The notes beneath the pieces were generated by a model, which searched no databases, was not told where the DNA came from, and saw only the letters and a list, made by a program, of their open reading frames with translations. Both the position numbers and the translations under genes were made by a program. Shown here piece after piece: positions 14,794 through 23,158 of a stretch of 64,000 nt of DNA (position 1 is the stretch's first letter; each line of letters begins with the position of its first letter). Source of the stretch: Streptomyces sp. SKN60 (GTDB lineage Bacteria; Actinomycetota; Actinomycetes; Streptomycetales; Streptomycetaceae); the NCBI RefSeq assembly GCF_026236535.1, contig NZ_JAHTMW010000010.1, forward strand, positions 248,001 through 312,000, written 5' to 3'.

Positions 14794-17360
14794 CGTACGA
14801 CCTCACGCTCGCCGGCCTCGCCGTCGGCAGCGCGGCGGCGCTCACCGGCATCGGTCTGATCGTCACCTACCGGGCCACCGGCGTGCTGAACCTGGCGCAC
14901 GGCGCGATCGCGATGGTCTGCGCGTACGTGCTGCGCCAGCTGGTGGTGGTCTGGCACTGGCCGCTGCCGCTCGGAGCGCTCGTGACGCTGCTCGTGGTGG
15001 CGCCGGGCCTCGGGCTCGTCCTGGACCGGCTGGTGTTCCGACCGCTCGCGGTGGCCGGTGCGGGCCCGGCGCAGACCCTGGTGGCCTCGATCGGCGTGTT
15101 CGTGCTGCTGGTCGGCGCGGCGGCGCTGGTGTGGGGCGACGGGGCCCGTGACGACGCGCCGGTGCTGCTCGGCGACGACCCGTGGGCGCAGCTCGCGGCG
15201 GCGGTGGCGCTGGCCTGCATGGTGGGCGCGGTGACCCGGTGGACGCGGTTCGGGCGGGAGCTGCGGGCGGTGGTCGACAACCGGCCGCTCGCCGTCCTCT
15301 CCGGCATCCCCGCGGACCGGGTGGCGGCGGCGGGCTGGGCCTTCGGCTCCTTCACGGCCGGGCTGACGGGCGTGCTCCTCGCGCCGTACGTGCGCCTCGA
15401 CCCGTACGGGATGCCGCTGCTGGTCGTCGAGGTCATCGCGGTCGCGGTGGTGGCCCGGATGCGGAGCCTGCCGGTGGCGGTGCTGACCGCGCTCGCGCTC
15501 GGCGTGGCGCAGGCCCAGCTCACCCGGCTGCACCCCGGGGGCGTGGCGGGCGAACTGCTCCAGGCCGCCGGGGCGAACCTGTTCGTGATCGCGCTGCTCG
15601 TCGCCGCCCTCGTGCTGCCGGGCGTCGGCGACACGGACGCGCTGCCGCCGCCCCGGGCCGCGCCCCGGGTGCCGGTGCCGGTGTGGCTGGTGACCGCGGT
15701 GCTGCTCCTGCTGCCGCTGGGCTTCGCGGGCGAGGACCTGACGACCGCCGTGCAGGTCCCGGCGCTCGCGGTGATCCTGCTCTCGCTGGTCGTGGTGGCC
15801 GGCCGGGGCGGCCAGATCGCCCTGGGCCAGGCCGCGTACGCGGGCCTCGGCGCGCTCTTCACCGCCCTGCTCGCGGCGGCGGGCCTGCCGGAGCTCGTCG
15901 CCCTCGGCGTGGCCGTCCTGTGCGTGGCGCCGCTCGGCCTGCTGACCGGGTGGCCCGCGATCCGCCGCCACGGGCTCGCGCTCGCCCTGGCGACGCTGGC
16001 CGTCGGGGTGGCGGTGAGCCGTTTCGTCTTCGCCCAGCCGTACGCCACGGCCGGCGTCACCGTCTCCCGCCCGGCCGGCTTCTCCCACGACCGCGCCTAC
16101 TACGTCCTGGAGCTGCTGCTCCTCGCCGGCTGTCTGCTCCTGGTCGCCGCCCTGCGCCGCGGCCGCACCGGCCGCGCGCTCGCCGCCCTGCGCGACCACG
16201 AACCGGGCGCGGAGGCCGCCGGCGTCCCCGTCGCCGCCCTCAAACTCCTCGCCTTCACCCTCGGCTCCGCCCTCGCCGCCCTCGGCGGCGCCCTCCTCGC
16301 CATGTCCGTCCGCGCCTTCGACCCCGACGCCTTCGACCCGGTCCGCGGCCTCCTCTGGTTCGCCGCCGTCCTCACCCTCGGCGCCGACACCCTCCTCGCC
16401 CCCCTCCTCGCCGCCACCCTCCTCGTCACCCTGGACGCCGGCACCCACGCGGGCGTCGCGGTGGCCCTGATCGGCCTCCTCGCGGCCCTGACGGGGCGGG
16501 TGCCGCCGCTGCTGCCGTGGCTGCTGCGGGCAGGGAGAGTGAGCGAGCAGGCGGCAGCTCGGGGGTCCGCGCCCGCGCCCGGAAGCCGGGCGGCCCGGAG
16601 CAGGGCGGTCGGTACGGGCCACGGGCCGGACCGGACCCCGGCGGTGCCGCGGGCCGGGGCCAGCGGGCTCTCGGGGCGCCCGGACGGCCCCGTCGCCGGC
16701 GCCGGCGACGCAGCGCCCCCCAGCCGCCGCTCCCGAGGCGCGGCGCGGCTGGTCGCCGAAGGGGTGCGGCTCGTGCATCACGGGGGGACGGTCGCGTTGG
16801 ACGGGGTGGACATCGCGGTGCCGGTGGGGGCGGTGACCGCCGTCGTGGGGGTGAACGGGGCCGGGAAGAGCACGTTGTTCGACTGTCTGGCGGGGGCCGT
16901 GCGGCCGACGGCGGGGCGGGTGGTGCTCGACGGGGTGGATGTCACCGGGAAGGCGGCGCACGCGCGGCAGCGGCTCGGGGTGGGGCGGACGTTCCAGCAG
17001 TTGGCCGTGTTTCCGTCGCTGAGCGTCGAGGAGAACGTACGGGTCGGCGGGCCGGGGGCCGAGCAGGCGCTGCGGCTGTTCGGGCTCGACGGGGCGGTGC
17101 GGCACCGGGCGGCGGCCGGGCTGCCGACCGGGACGCTGCGGCGGGTGGAGCTCGCGCGGGCGCTCGCGGGGCGGCCGCACACGCTGCTGCTCGACGAACC
17201 GGCCGCCGGGCTCGACGCGGCGGAGGCGGCGGCGCTCGCCCGGATCCTCGCCGCGCTCGCCGCCGACGGCCTCGCCGTGCTCGTGGTCGAGCACGACCCG
17301 GACCTCGTCGCCGGCATCGCCCGTACCGTCCACACGATGGAAGGCGGCCGCTTCGTATGA
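14781..17360 (+). CDS. Fused LivH-LivM-LivG branched-chain-type ABC transporter
   Basis: 859 aa. Residues about 1-290 form a LivH-type permease (GLIVTYRATGVLNLAHGAIA), about 295-570 a LivM-type permease (GRGGQIALGQAAYAGLGALF), then a 75-residue disordered linker, then a LivG-type ATPase. The ATPase has an intact Walker A (GVNGAGKST near residue 692), the Q loop TFQQL, Walker B LLLDEPAAGLD and the switch His in VVEHDPD. The signature is LPTGTLRRVELARAL, altered from LSGGQ-type. Normally these are three separate proteins. The second ATPase follows with an ATGA overlap, and the binding protein is divergent. The system should import amino acids or similar small solutes. Confidence 0.87.
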   Translation: MASLTYDLTLAGLAVGSAAALTGIGLIVTYRATGVLNLAHGAIAMVCAYVLRQLVVVWHWPLPLGALVTLLVVAPGLGLVLDRLVFRPLAVAGAGPAQTLVASIGVFVLLVGAAALVWGDGARDDAPVLLGDDPWAQLAAAVALACMVGAVTRWTRFGRELRAVVDNRPLAVLSGIPADRVAAAGWAFGSFTAGLTGVLLAPYVRLDPYGMPLLVVEVIAVAVVARMRSLPVAVLTALALGVAQAQLTRLHPGGVAGELLQAAGANLFVIALLVAALVLPGVGDTDALPPPRAAPRVPVPVWLVTAVLLLLPLGFAGEDLTTAVQVPALAVILLSLVVVAGRGGQIALGQAAYAGLGALFTALLAAAGLPELVALGVAVLCVAPLGLLTGWPAIRRHGLALALATLAVGVAVSRFVFAQPYATAGVTVSRPAGFSHDRAYYVLELLLLAGCLLLVAALRRGRTGRALAALRDHEPGAEAAGVPVAALKLLAFTLGSALAALGGALLAMSVRAFDPDAFDPVRGLLWFAAVLTLGADTLLAPLLAATLLVTLDAGTHAGVAVALIGLLAALTGRVPPLLPWLLRAGRVSEQAAARGSAPAPGSRAARSRAVGTGHGPDRTPAVPRAGASGLSGRPDGPVAGAGDAAPPSRRSRGAARLVAEGVRLVHHGGTVALDGVDIAVPVGAVTAVVGVNGAGKSTLFDCLAGAVRPTAGRVVLDGVDVTGKAAHARQRLGVGRTFQQLAVFPSLSVEENVRVGGPGAEQALRLFGLDGAVRHRAAAGLPTGTLRRVELARALAGRPHTLLLDEPAAGLDAAEAAALARILAALAADGLAVLVVEHDPDLVAGIARTVHTMEGGRFV

Positions 17361-18004
17361 GCGTCGAGATCGCCCTGCGCGCCGCCCGGGTCCGCTACGG
17401 CCCGCTGGAGGCCCTGCACGGCCTCGACCTGGCGCTGCCCGCCGGCACCGTCACCGTGCTGCTCGGCCGCAACGGCTCCGGCCGGTCCACCGCGCTGCGG
17501 GCGCTCGCCGGGACGGTGCCGCTGAGCGGCGGGCGGGTGGAGTGGCGGGGCGCGGACGTGACACGGGTGCCGGCCCATGTCCGGGCGCGCCGCGGGCTGT
17601 GCTTCGTACCGGATCTGCGGGCGGTGCACGCGACGCTCACGGTCGCCGAGAACCTGGACCTCGCCGCGCCGGGCCGCCAGGACGACGCCCTCGCCGCGTA
17701 CCCGGAGCTCGCGCGGCTGCTCGGCCACCGGGCCGCGACGCTGTCGGGCGGCGAGCGCCGCATGCTCGCGCTGGCCCGCGCCGTGTGCTCCGCCGCCCGG
17801 GTCGTGCTCGTCGACGAGCCGTCGCTCGGCCTGTCGGCGACGGTGGCCTCCCGTACGTACGAGCTCCTCGCCGCCCTCGCCGGCCCGCCCGCCCGCGCGG
17901 CCGTCGTCCTCGCCGAGCAGCGCGTCCCGGCCGGGCTGCCGCCCGGCTCCCTCGCGTACGAACTGCGCCGCGGCTCCCTCGCCGACGCCCGGGAGATCAC
18001 CTGA
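17357..18004 (+). CDS. LivF-type ABC ATPase with Arg in Walker A
   Basis: 215 aa, coupled to the LivHMG fusion by ATGA. It has a Walker A-like GRNGSGRST (residues 37-45) in which the catalytic Lys is Arg43, a normal signature LSGGERRMLALARA and Walker B VVLVDEPSLGLS. It is shorter than usual LivF (about 230-240 aa) at the C-terminus. The Lys to Arg change suggests weak or no ATP hydrolysis at this site, leaving the LivG half as the active one. Its stop TGA abuts the stop of the convergent gene with no intervening base. Confidence 0.83.
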   Translation: MSVEIALRAARVRYGPLEALHGLDLALPAGTVTVLLGRNGSGRSTALRALAGTVPLSGGRVEWRGADVTRVPAHVRARRGLCFVPDLRAVHATLTVAENLDLAAPGRQDDALAAYPELARLLGHRAATLSGGERRMLALARAVCSAARVVLVDEPSLGLSATVASRTYELLAALAGPPARAAVVLAEQRVPAGLPPGSLAYELRRGSLADAREIT

Positions 18005-18538
18005 TCACGGCAGGCGCAGCATGGTGCCGACCATCAGCCGGTTCGGATCCGCGCCGATCACCGAGCGGTTCGCCGCGTACAGCGCCTGCCAGCCGCCCTT
18101 GGTCGCGAAGCGGCGGGCGATCGCGCTGAGGGTGTCGCCGCGCTGTACGACATGGGCGCGGCCGCTCAGCCCGTAGCGCTTCGAGCAGACCGGCCAGGCG
18201 CCCCAGCCCTGGACGCGCAGCACGGCCTCGGCGACCGTGATCTGCTGCGCGCGGGTGGCGAGGTCGGCGCGCCGGGCGTAGCGGCGGCCGCCGAACTCGT
18301 CCCAGGTGGGCTGCCAGAACTGCAGCCCGCCGTAGAAGCCGTTGCCGGTGTTGGCGTGCCAGTCCCCGCTGCTCTCGCAGGCGGCGACGCAGCCCCACGG
18401 CCACTGGTCCTTCACACAGGCCTCGACGGGCGTGGGGGCGGCCGCGCCGGCCTCCTCGGCGCGGGCCTGCGCCGGGGAGAGCAGGGCGGTGGCGGCGGCC
18501 AGCACGGCGCCGGCCGTCCAATATCGGATCATCGACAT
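18005..18538 (-). CDS. Secreted Rpf-like transglycosylase with LysM
   Basis: 177 aa. A Sec signal peptide covers residues 1 to about 27. A resuscitation-promoting-factor-type domain follows (WGCVAACESSGDWHANTGNG, with the catalytic Glu in ACESSGDW and GGLQFWQPTWDEFGG), then a C-terminal LysM (VVQRGDTLSAIARRF) that should bind peptidoglycan. Rpf proteins cleave the glycan and help spores germinate. M1 and M3 are both possible starts. I searched the upstream region for the c-di-AMP riboswitch seen before some rpf genes and did not recognise one. Confidence 0.85.
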   Translation of the reverse strand: MSMIRYWTAGAVLAAATALLSPAQARAEEAGAAAPTPVEACVKDQWPWGCVAACESSGDWHANTGNGFYGGLQFWQPTWDEFGGRRYARRADLATRAQQITVAEAVLRVQGWGAWPVCSKRYGLSGRAHVVQRGDTLSAIARRFATKGGWQALYAANRSVIGADPNRLMVGTMLRLP

Positions 18539-18754
18539 CGGGGCAGGCTAGGCAGCGGTCCCGGACGCCGGACCCGTGCCGCGCGGAACAGCGTTCACAT
18601 GCCACCCGGTCGGCGGCACGGCACCCGCCGGTCCCGGTCAAACAAGTTGTCGGTCCTCAACGCGTGACCCCCGGCGAGTCTTGCCCGTTGAACTCGGCAT
18701 GAGACGGCCGGGAACCGCCCGGCGTCGCCCGCAACAAGTCCCAGGGAGCCCCCC

Positions 18755-19537
18755 GTGCCGCGCATGCTCGACGTCAGCGAGGACGTACGCGCCGAGATCG
18801 GCGACGAAGAAGCCGACCGGCTGCTCGCCGGCGACAACGCCCCGGGCAGCTACGACTGCACCTCCTGCCGGACTCCGGGCGACTCGGAGCAGGAGCGCAC
18901 CAGCACCGTGCTGTTCGTCGGCGAGGAGACCGCCGTTCTCGCCTTCGCCCACGCCAGCTGCATCCCGTCCCAGGTCGTCCGGGTCGCCGAGGAGCAGCTG
19001 CAGGGCGCCGTCGCCTCCATCACGGCGGCCGACGCCGCCGACTCCCTCGCCGCCGCCAACCCCGAGCAGGCGGTGCTCGGGGTGACCAGCGGCCTGGTGC
19101 TCATCGAGGGCGAGCTGCACCCGGCGCTCGTGGTGGAGCCGACCGCGCCGGTCGCCCGTCCCGGTTCGGACGGGCTCACCGACGAGTTCCTGTCGCTCCT
19201 CGTCGAGCAGGGCTTCCAGCCGGTCGCCAACGTCAACCAGAAGCCGGCCCCGCTGCCGGGCTGGTCGGTCCTGGTCGCGATGGGCCAGCTGCACTCGGTG
19301 CTGCAGCCGGGTCCGGGCGGCGCGGGCCAGGCCGCCTGGTGGCAGGCGCACCAGCCGCTGCAGGTCACCGACGGCTGGCGGGCCGCGGCGAACAAGTCGC
19401 ACACGGTGCTCGTGTTCGCCGCGCCGGTCGGTTCGATCGGGCAGCAGCCGCGCGAGGACCTGCTGCGCGAGGCCCTGGAGAAGGCCGCGGCCAACGGGCG
19501 TCTGGTGGCCGCCGCGATGCCGCTGGCCGGCACGTGA
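18755..19537 (+). CDS. Conserved actinobacterial protein of unknown function
   Basis: 260 aa from GTG with AGGGAG 6 nt upstream. I do not recognise a characterised family. The N-terminal part contains CTSC (residues about 36-39) and HASC, a possible zinc-binding set, in a beta-rich region. The middle has the pattern LTDEFLSLLVEQGFQPV and the end is an amphipathic helix. There is no signal peptide or membrane segment. It is coupled by GTGA to the Pro-rich protein that follows, so the two probably work together. Confidence 0.7.
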   Translation: MPRMLDVSEDVRAEIGDEEADRLLAGDNAPGSYDCTSCRTPGDSEQERTSTVLFVGEETAVLAFAHASCIPSQVVRVAEEQLQGAVASITAADAADSLAAANPEQAVLGVTSGLVLIEGELHPALVVEPTAPVARPGSDGLTDEFLSLLVEQGFQPVANVNQKPAPLPGWSVLVAMGQLHSVLQPGPGGAGQAAWWQAHQPLQVTDGWRAAANKSHTVLVFAAPVGSIGQQPREDLLREALEKAAANGRLVAAAMPLAGT

Positions 19538-20097
19538 CGGAGGACCCGCGACCCGGACGTGGCACCGGGCCACTCGGGCGGCTGGGGCCATGGGGGCCGC
19601 TGGAGCCGGTCCGCGGGCCGGAGGCGCCGACCGTGCCGCGCCCGCGGGCGCCGCTTTCCGAGGCGCGCCGCCCGCATCTCGCGGACGGCGGGGTCGTTGG
19701 CACCTACGTGCACGCATACGACCCTTCCCGCCAGCAGTACCCGAGCCCGGTCCCGTCAGCGGTGCCGGGCACGGTCCCCAGCCCCGTACCGAGTCCGCTC
19801 GCCGGCCCGGTCGCGAGTCCGATCCCGTCGATGCGCCCGACGCAGGACGGTACGGCCGGTTCGACGGGCTTCATGGCGACCGCCACGGGCTTCTCGGCGA
19901 CTCCGATCTACGACGCCCTGTACTCCGAGTACCGCCGGTCGTTCCGCTCGCTGCCGGGCGACCGCAGCGGCGAGGAGGACCTGGGCTTCCGGGGCTTCGG
20001 CACGCATCGGCTGCCCGGGCAGAGCGGCCTGTACGCCCATCAGGGCGGCGGCTGGTCCGCGTACGCGCTGCCGCCGGGCCGGCGGACCGGTCCGTAG
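19534..20097 (+). CDS. Proline-rich protein of unknown function
   Basis: 187 aa, starting at a GTG that overlaps the upstream stop as GTGA. The first 55 residues are Arg/Pro-rich, then comes a run of PSPVPS-type repeats, then a more ordered C-terminal part with PIYDALYSEYRRSFRSLPGD and FRGFGTHR. No membrane segment or signal peptide is seen. The strong wobble bias and the coupling support a real gene. I cannot assign a function. Confidence 0.65.
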   Translation: MTEDPRPGRGTGPLGRLGPWGPLEPVRGPEAPTVPRPRAPLSEARRPHLADGGVVGTYVHAYDPSRQQYPSPVPSAVPGTVPSPVPSPLAGPVASPIPSMRPTQDGTAGSTGFMATATGFSATPIYDALYSEYRRSFRSLPGDRSGEEDLGFRGFGTHRLPGQSGLYAHQGGGWSAYALPPGRRTGP

Positions 20098-20112
20098 CCG
20101 TCAGGGCGGGAA

Positions 20113-20155
20113 ACGGCGGGGGGCCGGGGCGATCGTCGCCCCGGCCCCCCGCCGT
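20113..20155. terminator. Terminator hairpin, perfect 20-bp stem
   Basis: Arms 20113-20132 and 20136-20155 are exact reverse complements around a 3-nt loop. The hairpin lies between the convergent Pro-rich protein gene and der and can stop transcription from both sides. Confidence 0.82.
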
Positions 20156-20167
20156 CATCCGCAGGTC

Positions 20168-21616
20168 CTACTTCTTCTTGCCGCGCTTCTCGCGCACCCG
20201 CACCGAGATGTGGATCGGGGTGCCCTCGAAGCCGAACTCCTCGCGCAGCCGGCGCTCGACGAAGCGGCGGTAGCCGGCCTCCAGGAAGCCGGAGGCGAAG
20301 AGCACGAAGCGCGGCGGCTTGGTGCCGGCCTGCGTGCCGAAGAGGATGCGGGGCTGCTTGCCGCCGCGGATCGGGTGCGGGTGGGCCGCGACCAGCTCGC
20401 CGAGGAAGGCGTTCAGCCGGCCGGTGGGGACGCGGGTCTCCCAGCCGGCGAGCGCGGTCTCGATGGCCGGGACCAGCTTCTCCATGTGGCGGCCGGTCTT
20501 CGCGGAGACGTTGACCCGGGGCGCCCAGGAGACCTGCTGCATCTCGGTCTCGATCTCGCGCTCCAGGTAGTAGCGGCGCTCCTCGTCCAGCTCGTCCCAC
20601 TTGTTGTAGGCGATGACGATGGCGCGGCCGGACTCGACGGCCATCGTGATGATGCGCTGGTCCTGGACCGAGATGTGGTCGGTGGTGTCGATGAGGATGA
20701 CGGCCACCTCCGCCTTCTCGACGGCGGCGGCGGTGCGCAGGGAGGCGTAGTAGTCCGCGCCCTCCTGGAGGTGCACCTTCTTGCGGATGCCGGCGGTGTC
20801 GACGAACTTCCAGGTGACGCCGCCGAGCTCGATGAGCTCGTCGACCGGGTCGCGGGTGGTGCCGGCCAGCTCGTTGACGACGACCCGCTCCTCGCCGGCC
20901 ACCTTGTTGAGCAGGGAGGACTTGCCGACGTTCGGACGCCCGATGAGCGCGATGCGGCGCGGGCCTCCGAGGGGGCTGCCGAAGCGCTGCTCGGGGGCCT
21001 CGGGGAGGGCCTTGAGGACCTCGTCGAGGAGGTCGCCGGTGCCGCGGCCGTGCAGCGAGGAGACGGGGAACGGCTCGCCGAGGCCGAGGGACCACAGCAT
21101 GGCGGCGTCGGCCTCGCCGGACTGGCCGTCGACCTTGTTGGCGGCGAGGACGACCGGCTTGCCCGCGCGGCGCAGCAGCTTGACGACGGCCTCGTCGGTG
21201 TCGGTGGCGCCGACGGTGGCGTCCACGACGAACAGGCAGGCGTCGGCGGCCTCGATGGCGAACTCGGCCTGGGCGGCGACGGAGGCGTCGATGCCGAGGA
21301 CGTCCTGCTCCCAGCCGCCGGTGTCGACGATCTTGAAGCGGCGGCCGGCCCACTCGGCCTCGTAGGTGACGCGGTCGCGGGTGACGCCCGGGCGGTCCTC
21401 GACGACGGCCTCGCGGCGGCCGATGATCCGGTTCACCAGGGTCGACTTGCCGACATTGGGACGGCCGACGACGGCGAGGACGGGCAGCGGGCCGTGCCCG
21501 GCCTCCTCGATCGCGCCCTCGACGTCCTCGGCGTCGAATCCCTCTTCCGCGGCGAGCTCCATGAACTCCGCGTACTCGGCGTCGCCAAGTGCCCCGTGGT
21601 CGTGCTGGTCGTTCAT
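20168..21616 (-). CDS. der: Ribosome-associated GTPase Der (EngA)
   Basis: 482 aa. Two tandem GTPase domains carry GRPNVGKST and GRPNVGKSS P-loops, DTGGW and DTAGI G3 motifs, and NKVD/NKWD G4 motifs; a KH-like domain closes the protein. Der acts in late 50S ribosomal subunit assembly. A 40-residue acidic N-terminal extension is typical of actinobacterial forms. It follows plsC and cmk on the same strand after about 80 bp. Confidence 0.96.
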   Translation of the reverse strand: MNDQHDHGALGDAEYAEFMELAAEEGFDAEDVEGAIEEAGHGPLPVLAVVGRPNVGKSTLVNRIIGRREAVVEDRPGVTRDRVTYEAEWAGRRFKIVDTGGWEQDVLGIDASVAAQAEFAIEAADACLFVVDATVGATDTDEAVVKLLRRAGKPVVLAANKVDGQSGEADAAMLWSLGLGEPFPVSSLHGRGTGDLLDEVLKALPEAPEQRFGSPLGGPRRIALIGRPNVGKSSLLNKVAGEERVVVNELAGTTRDPVDELIELGGVTWKFVDTAGIRKKVHLQEGADYYASLRTAAAVEKAEVAVILIDTTDHISVQDQRIITMAVESGRAIVIAYNKWDELDEERRYYLEREIETEMQQVSWAPRVNVSAKTGRHMEKLVPAIETALAGWETRVPTGRLNAFLGELVAAHPHPIRGGKQPRILFGTQAGTKPPRFVLFASGFLEAGYRRFVERRLREEFGFEGTPIHISVRVREKRGKKK

Positions 21617-21695
21617 GAAGTCCGTTCCTTGATCATTCGTGGTCGGTGGGTCCTCGGCGGCCTTGAGCTCCGTGGCCCACTACTGAGAGTGTCGC

Positions 21696-22352
21696 TCAGC
21701 GCCCGGTGAGGCGCCTGGCGTTTTTGAGGTGGTCGGTGAGGCGTTCCTGGATGCGGAAGGTCGCCTCGTCCAGCGCCTTGCGGGTGCGCCGGCCGCTGCC
21801 GTCGCCCGCGTCGAACGGGTCGCCGAAGACGACGTCGACGCGGCTGCGCAGCCGCGGCAGCGCCTTGACCAGGCGTCCGGGCGTGTCGGTGCTGCCCAGG
21901 ACGGCCACCGGGACGATCGGCGCGCCGCTGCGGACCGCGAAGTAGGCGAGGCCGGCCCGCAGCGAGGCGAAGTCGCCCTCGCCGCGGGTGCCCTCGGGGA
22001 AGATCCCGAGGACGCCGCCCTGCTCCAGGACGCCGAGGGCGTTGCCTATCGCGGTGCGGTCGGTCGAGTCGCGGTCGACCTTGAGCTGCCCGATGCCCTC
22101 CAGGAAGCTGCCGAGCGGCCCCACGAACGCTTCCTTCTTGATCAGGAAGTGCACGGGGCGCGGGGCGGTGCCCATGAGCATGGGGCCGTCGATGTTGTGC
22201 GCGTGGTTGACGGCGAGGATGACGGGGCCGGCCGCCGGGACCCGCCAGGCGCCGAGGACGCGCGGCTTCCAGAAGCCGTACATCAGCCCGATGCCGATGC
22301 GCCGGCCGACGGCGGCACCCTTTCCGGAGGGCCGCCCGGTGGGCTGGGTCAC
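21696..22352 (-). CDS. plsC: 1-acylglycerol-3-phosphate acyltransferase (PlsC family)
   Basis: 218 aa. The catalytic HX4D motif is in NHAHNIDGPM, and the glycerophosphate-binding motif is FPEGTRGEG. The enzyme acylates lysophosphatidate to phosphatidate at the membrane. The GTG start overlaps the cmk stop as GTGA, which fixes the start. Its place between cmk and der is the usual one in actinobacteria. Confidence 0.9.
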   Translation of the reverse strand: MTQPTGRPSGKGAAVGRRIGIGLMYGFWKPRVLGAWRVPAAGPVILAVNHAHNIDGPMLMGTAPRPVHFLIKKEAFVGPLGSFLEGIGQLKVDRDSTDRTAIGNALGVLEQGGVLGIFPEGTRGEGDFASLRAGLAYFAVRSGAPIVPVAVLGSTDTPGRLVKALPRLRSRVDVVFGDPFDAGDGSGRRTRKALDEATFRIQERLTDHLKNARRLTGR

Positions 22353-23023
22353 TTGGTGCCGGTCCGCTTCTCCTCCACCAGGGTGACGACGCACTCGATG
22401 ACCTGGTCGAGGGTGAGCTCGGTGGTGTCGACCTCGACGGCGTCGCCGGCCTTGGCGAGCGGGGAGGTCTTGCGGCTGGAGTCGGCCGCGTCCCGCTTGA
22501 TCAGGGCCTGCCGGGTGGCGGCCACGTCGGCGCCCTTGAGCTCGCCGGAGCGGCGGGCGGCGCGGGCCTCGGGCGAGGCGGTGAGGAAGATCTTGAGGTC
22601 GGCGTCGGGCAGCACGGTGGTACCGATGTCCCGGCCCTCGACGACGATGCCGCCCTCGGCGCTCCGGGCGATGGTCCGCTGCAGCTCCGTGATGAGGGCG
22701 CGCACCTCGGGGACGGCGCTGACGGCGCTGACCCGGGAGGTGACCTCCTCGGTGCGGATGGGGCCGGAGGCGTCGACGCCGTCCACCGTGATGGTGGGGC
22801 GGGCCGGGTCGGTGCCGGAGACGATGACGGGCTTGCCGGCGGCGTCGGCGACCGCTTCGGCGTCGTCGACGTCGATGCCGTTGCTGATCATCCACCAGGT
22901 GATGGCCCGGTACTGGGCCCCGGTGTCGAGGTAGCTCAGCCCCAGCTTGGCGGCAACCGCCTTCGAGGTGCTCGACTTGCCCGTGCCGGAGGGGCCGTCG
23001 ATGGCGACGATCACGGTTTCCAC
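22349..23023 (-). CDS. cmk: Cytidylate kinase
   Basis: 224 aa from GTG. The P-loop is IDGPSGTGKSSTSK at the N-terminus, the substrate-site sequence YLDTGAQYRAITWW follows, and GRDIGTTVLPDADLKIFLTA marks the LID/NMP-binding part. It phosphorylates CMP and dCMP in nucleotide metabolism. It heads the cmk-plsC-der run. Confidence 0.95.
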   Translation of the reverse strand: METVIVAIDGPSGTGKSSTSKAVAAKLGLSYLDTGAQYRAITWWMISNGIDVDDAEAVADAAGKPVIVSGTDPARPTITVDGVDASGPIRTEEVTSRVSAVSAVPEVRALITELQRTIARSAEGGIVVEGRDIGTTVLPDADLKIFLTASPEARAARRSGELKGADVAATRQALIKRDAADSSRKTSPLAKAGDAVEVDTTELTLDQVIECVVTLVEEKRTGTK

Positions 23024-23126
23024 GGTGGGGAACGCCTTCCTGGGTGAGCGTGAGGTCCCGGCGGACGCGCGGGGACCTCCCCCAAGGTTACCGAGTCCCC
23101 CGCACCCGTTCGGCCCAATGCCCCGC

Positions 23127-23147
23127 GGGGCCGCGCGGAGCGGCCCC
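23127..23147 (-). terminator. Probable terminator after tyrA
   Basis: An 8-bp GGGGCCGC/GCGGCCCC stem with a 5-nt loop lies 12 bp past the tyrA stop. Confidence 0.45.
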
Positions 23148-23158
23148 GGTGGCCCCCC

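Noticed and set aside
14475..17333. 952-codon open frame antisense to the LivHMG fusion
   Set aside because: Glu/Arg/Gly/His-rich antisense frame created by strong wobble bias of the real gene; no motif or ribosome site.
18539..18754. Possible c-di-AMP (ydaO) riboswitch before the Rpf-like gene
   Set aside because: I looked for the conserved pseudo-symmetric blocks of that riboswitch on the minus strand and did not find them.
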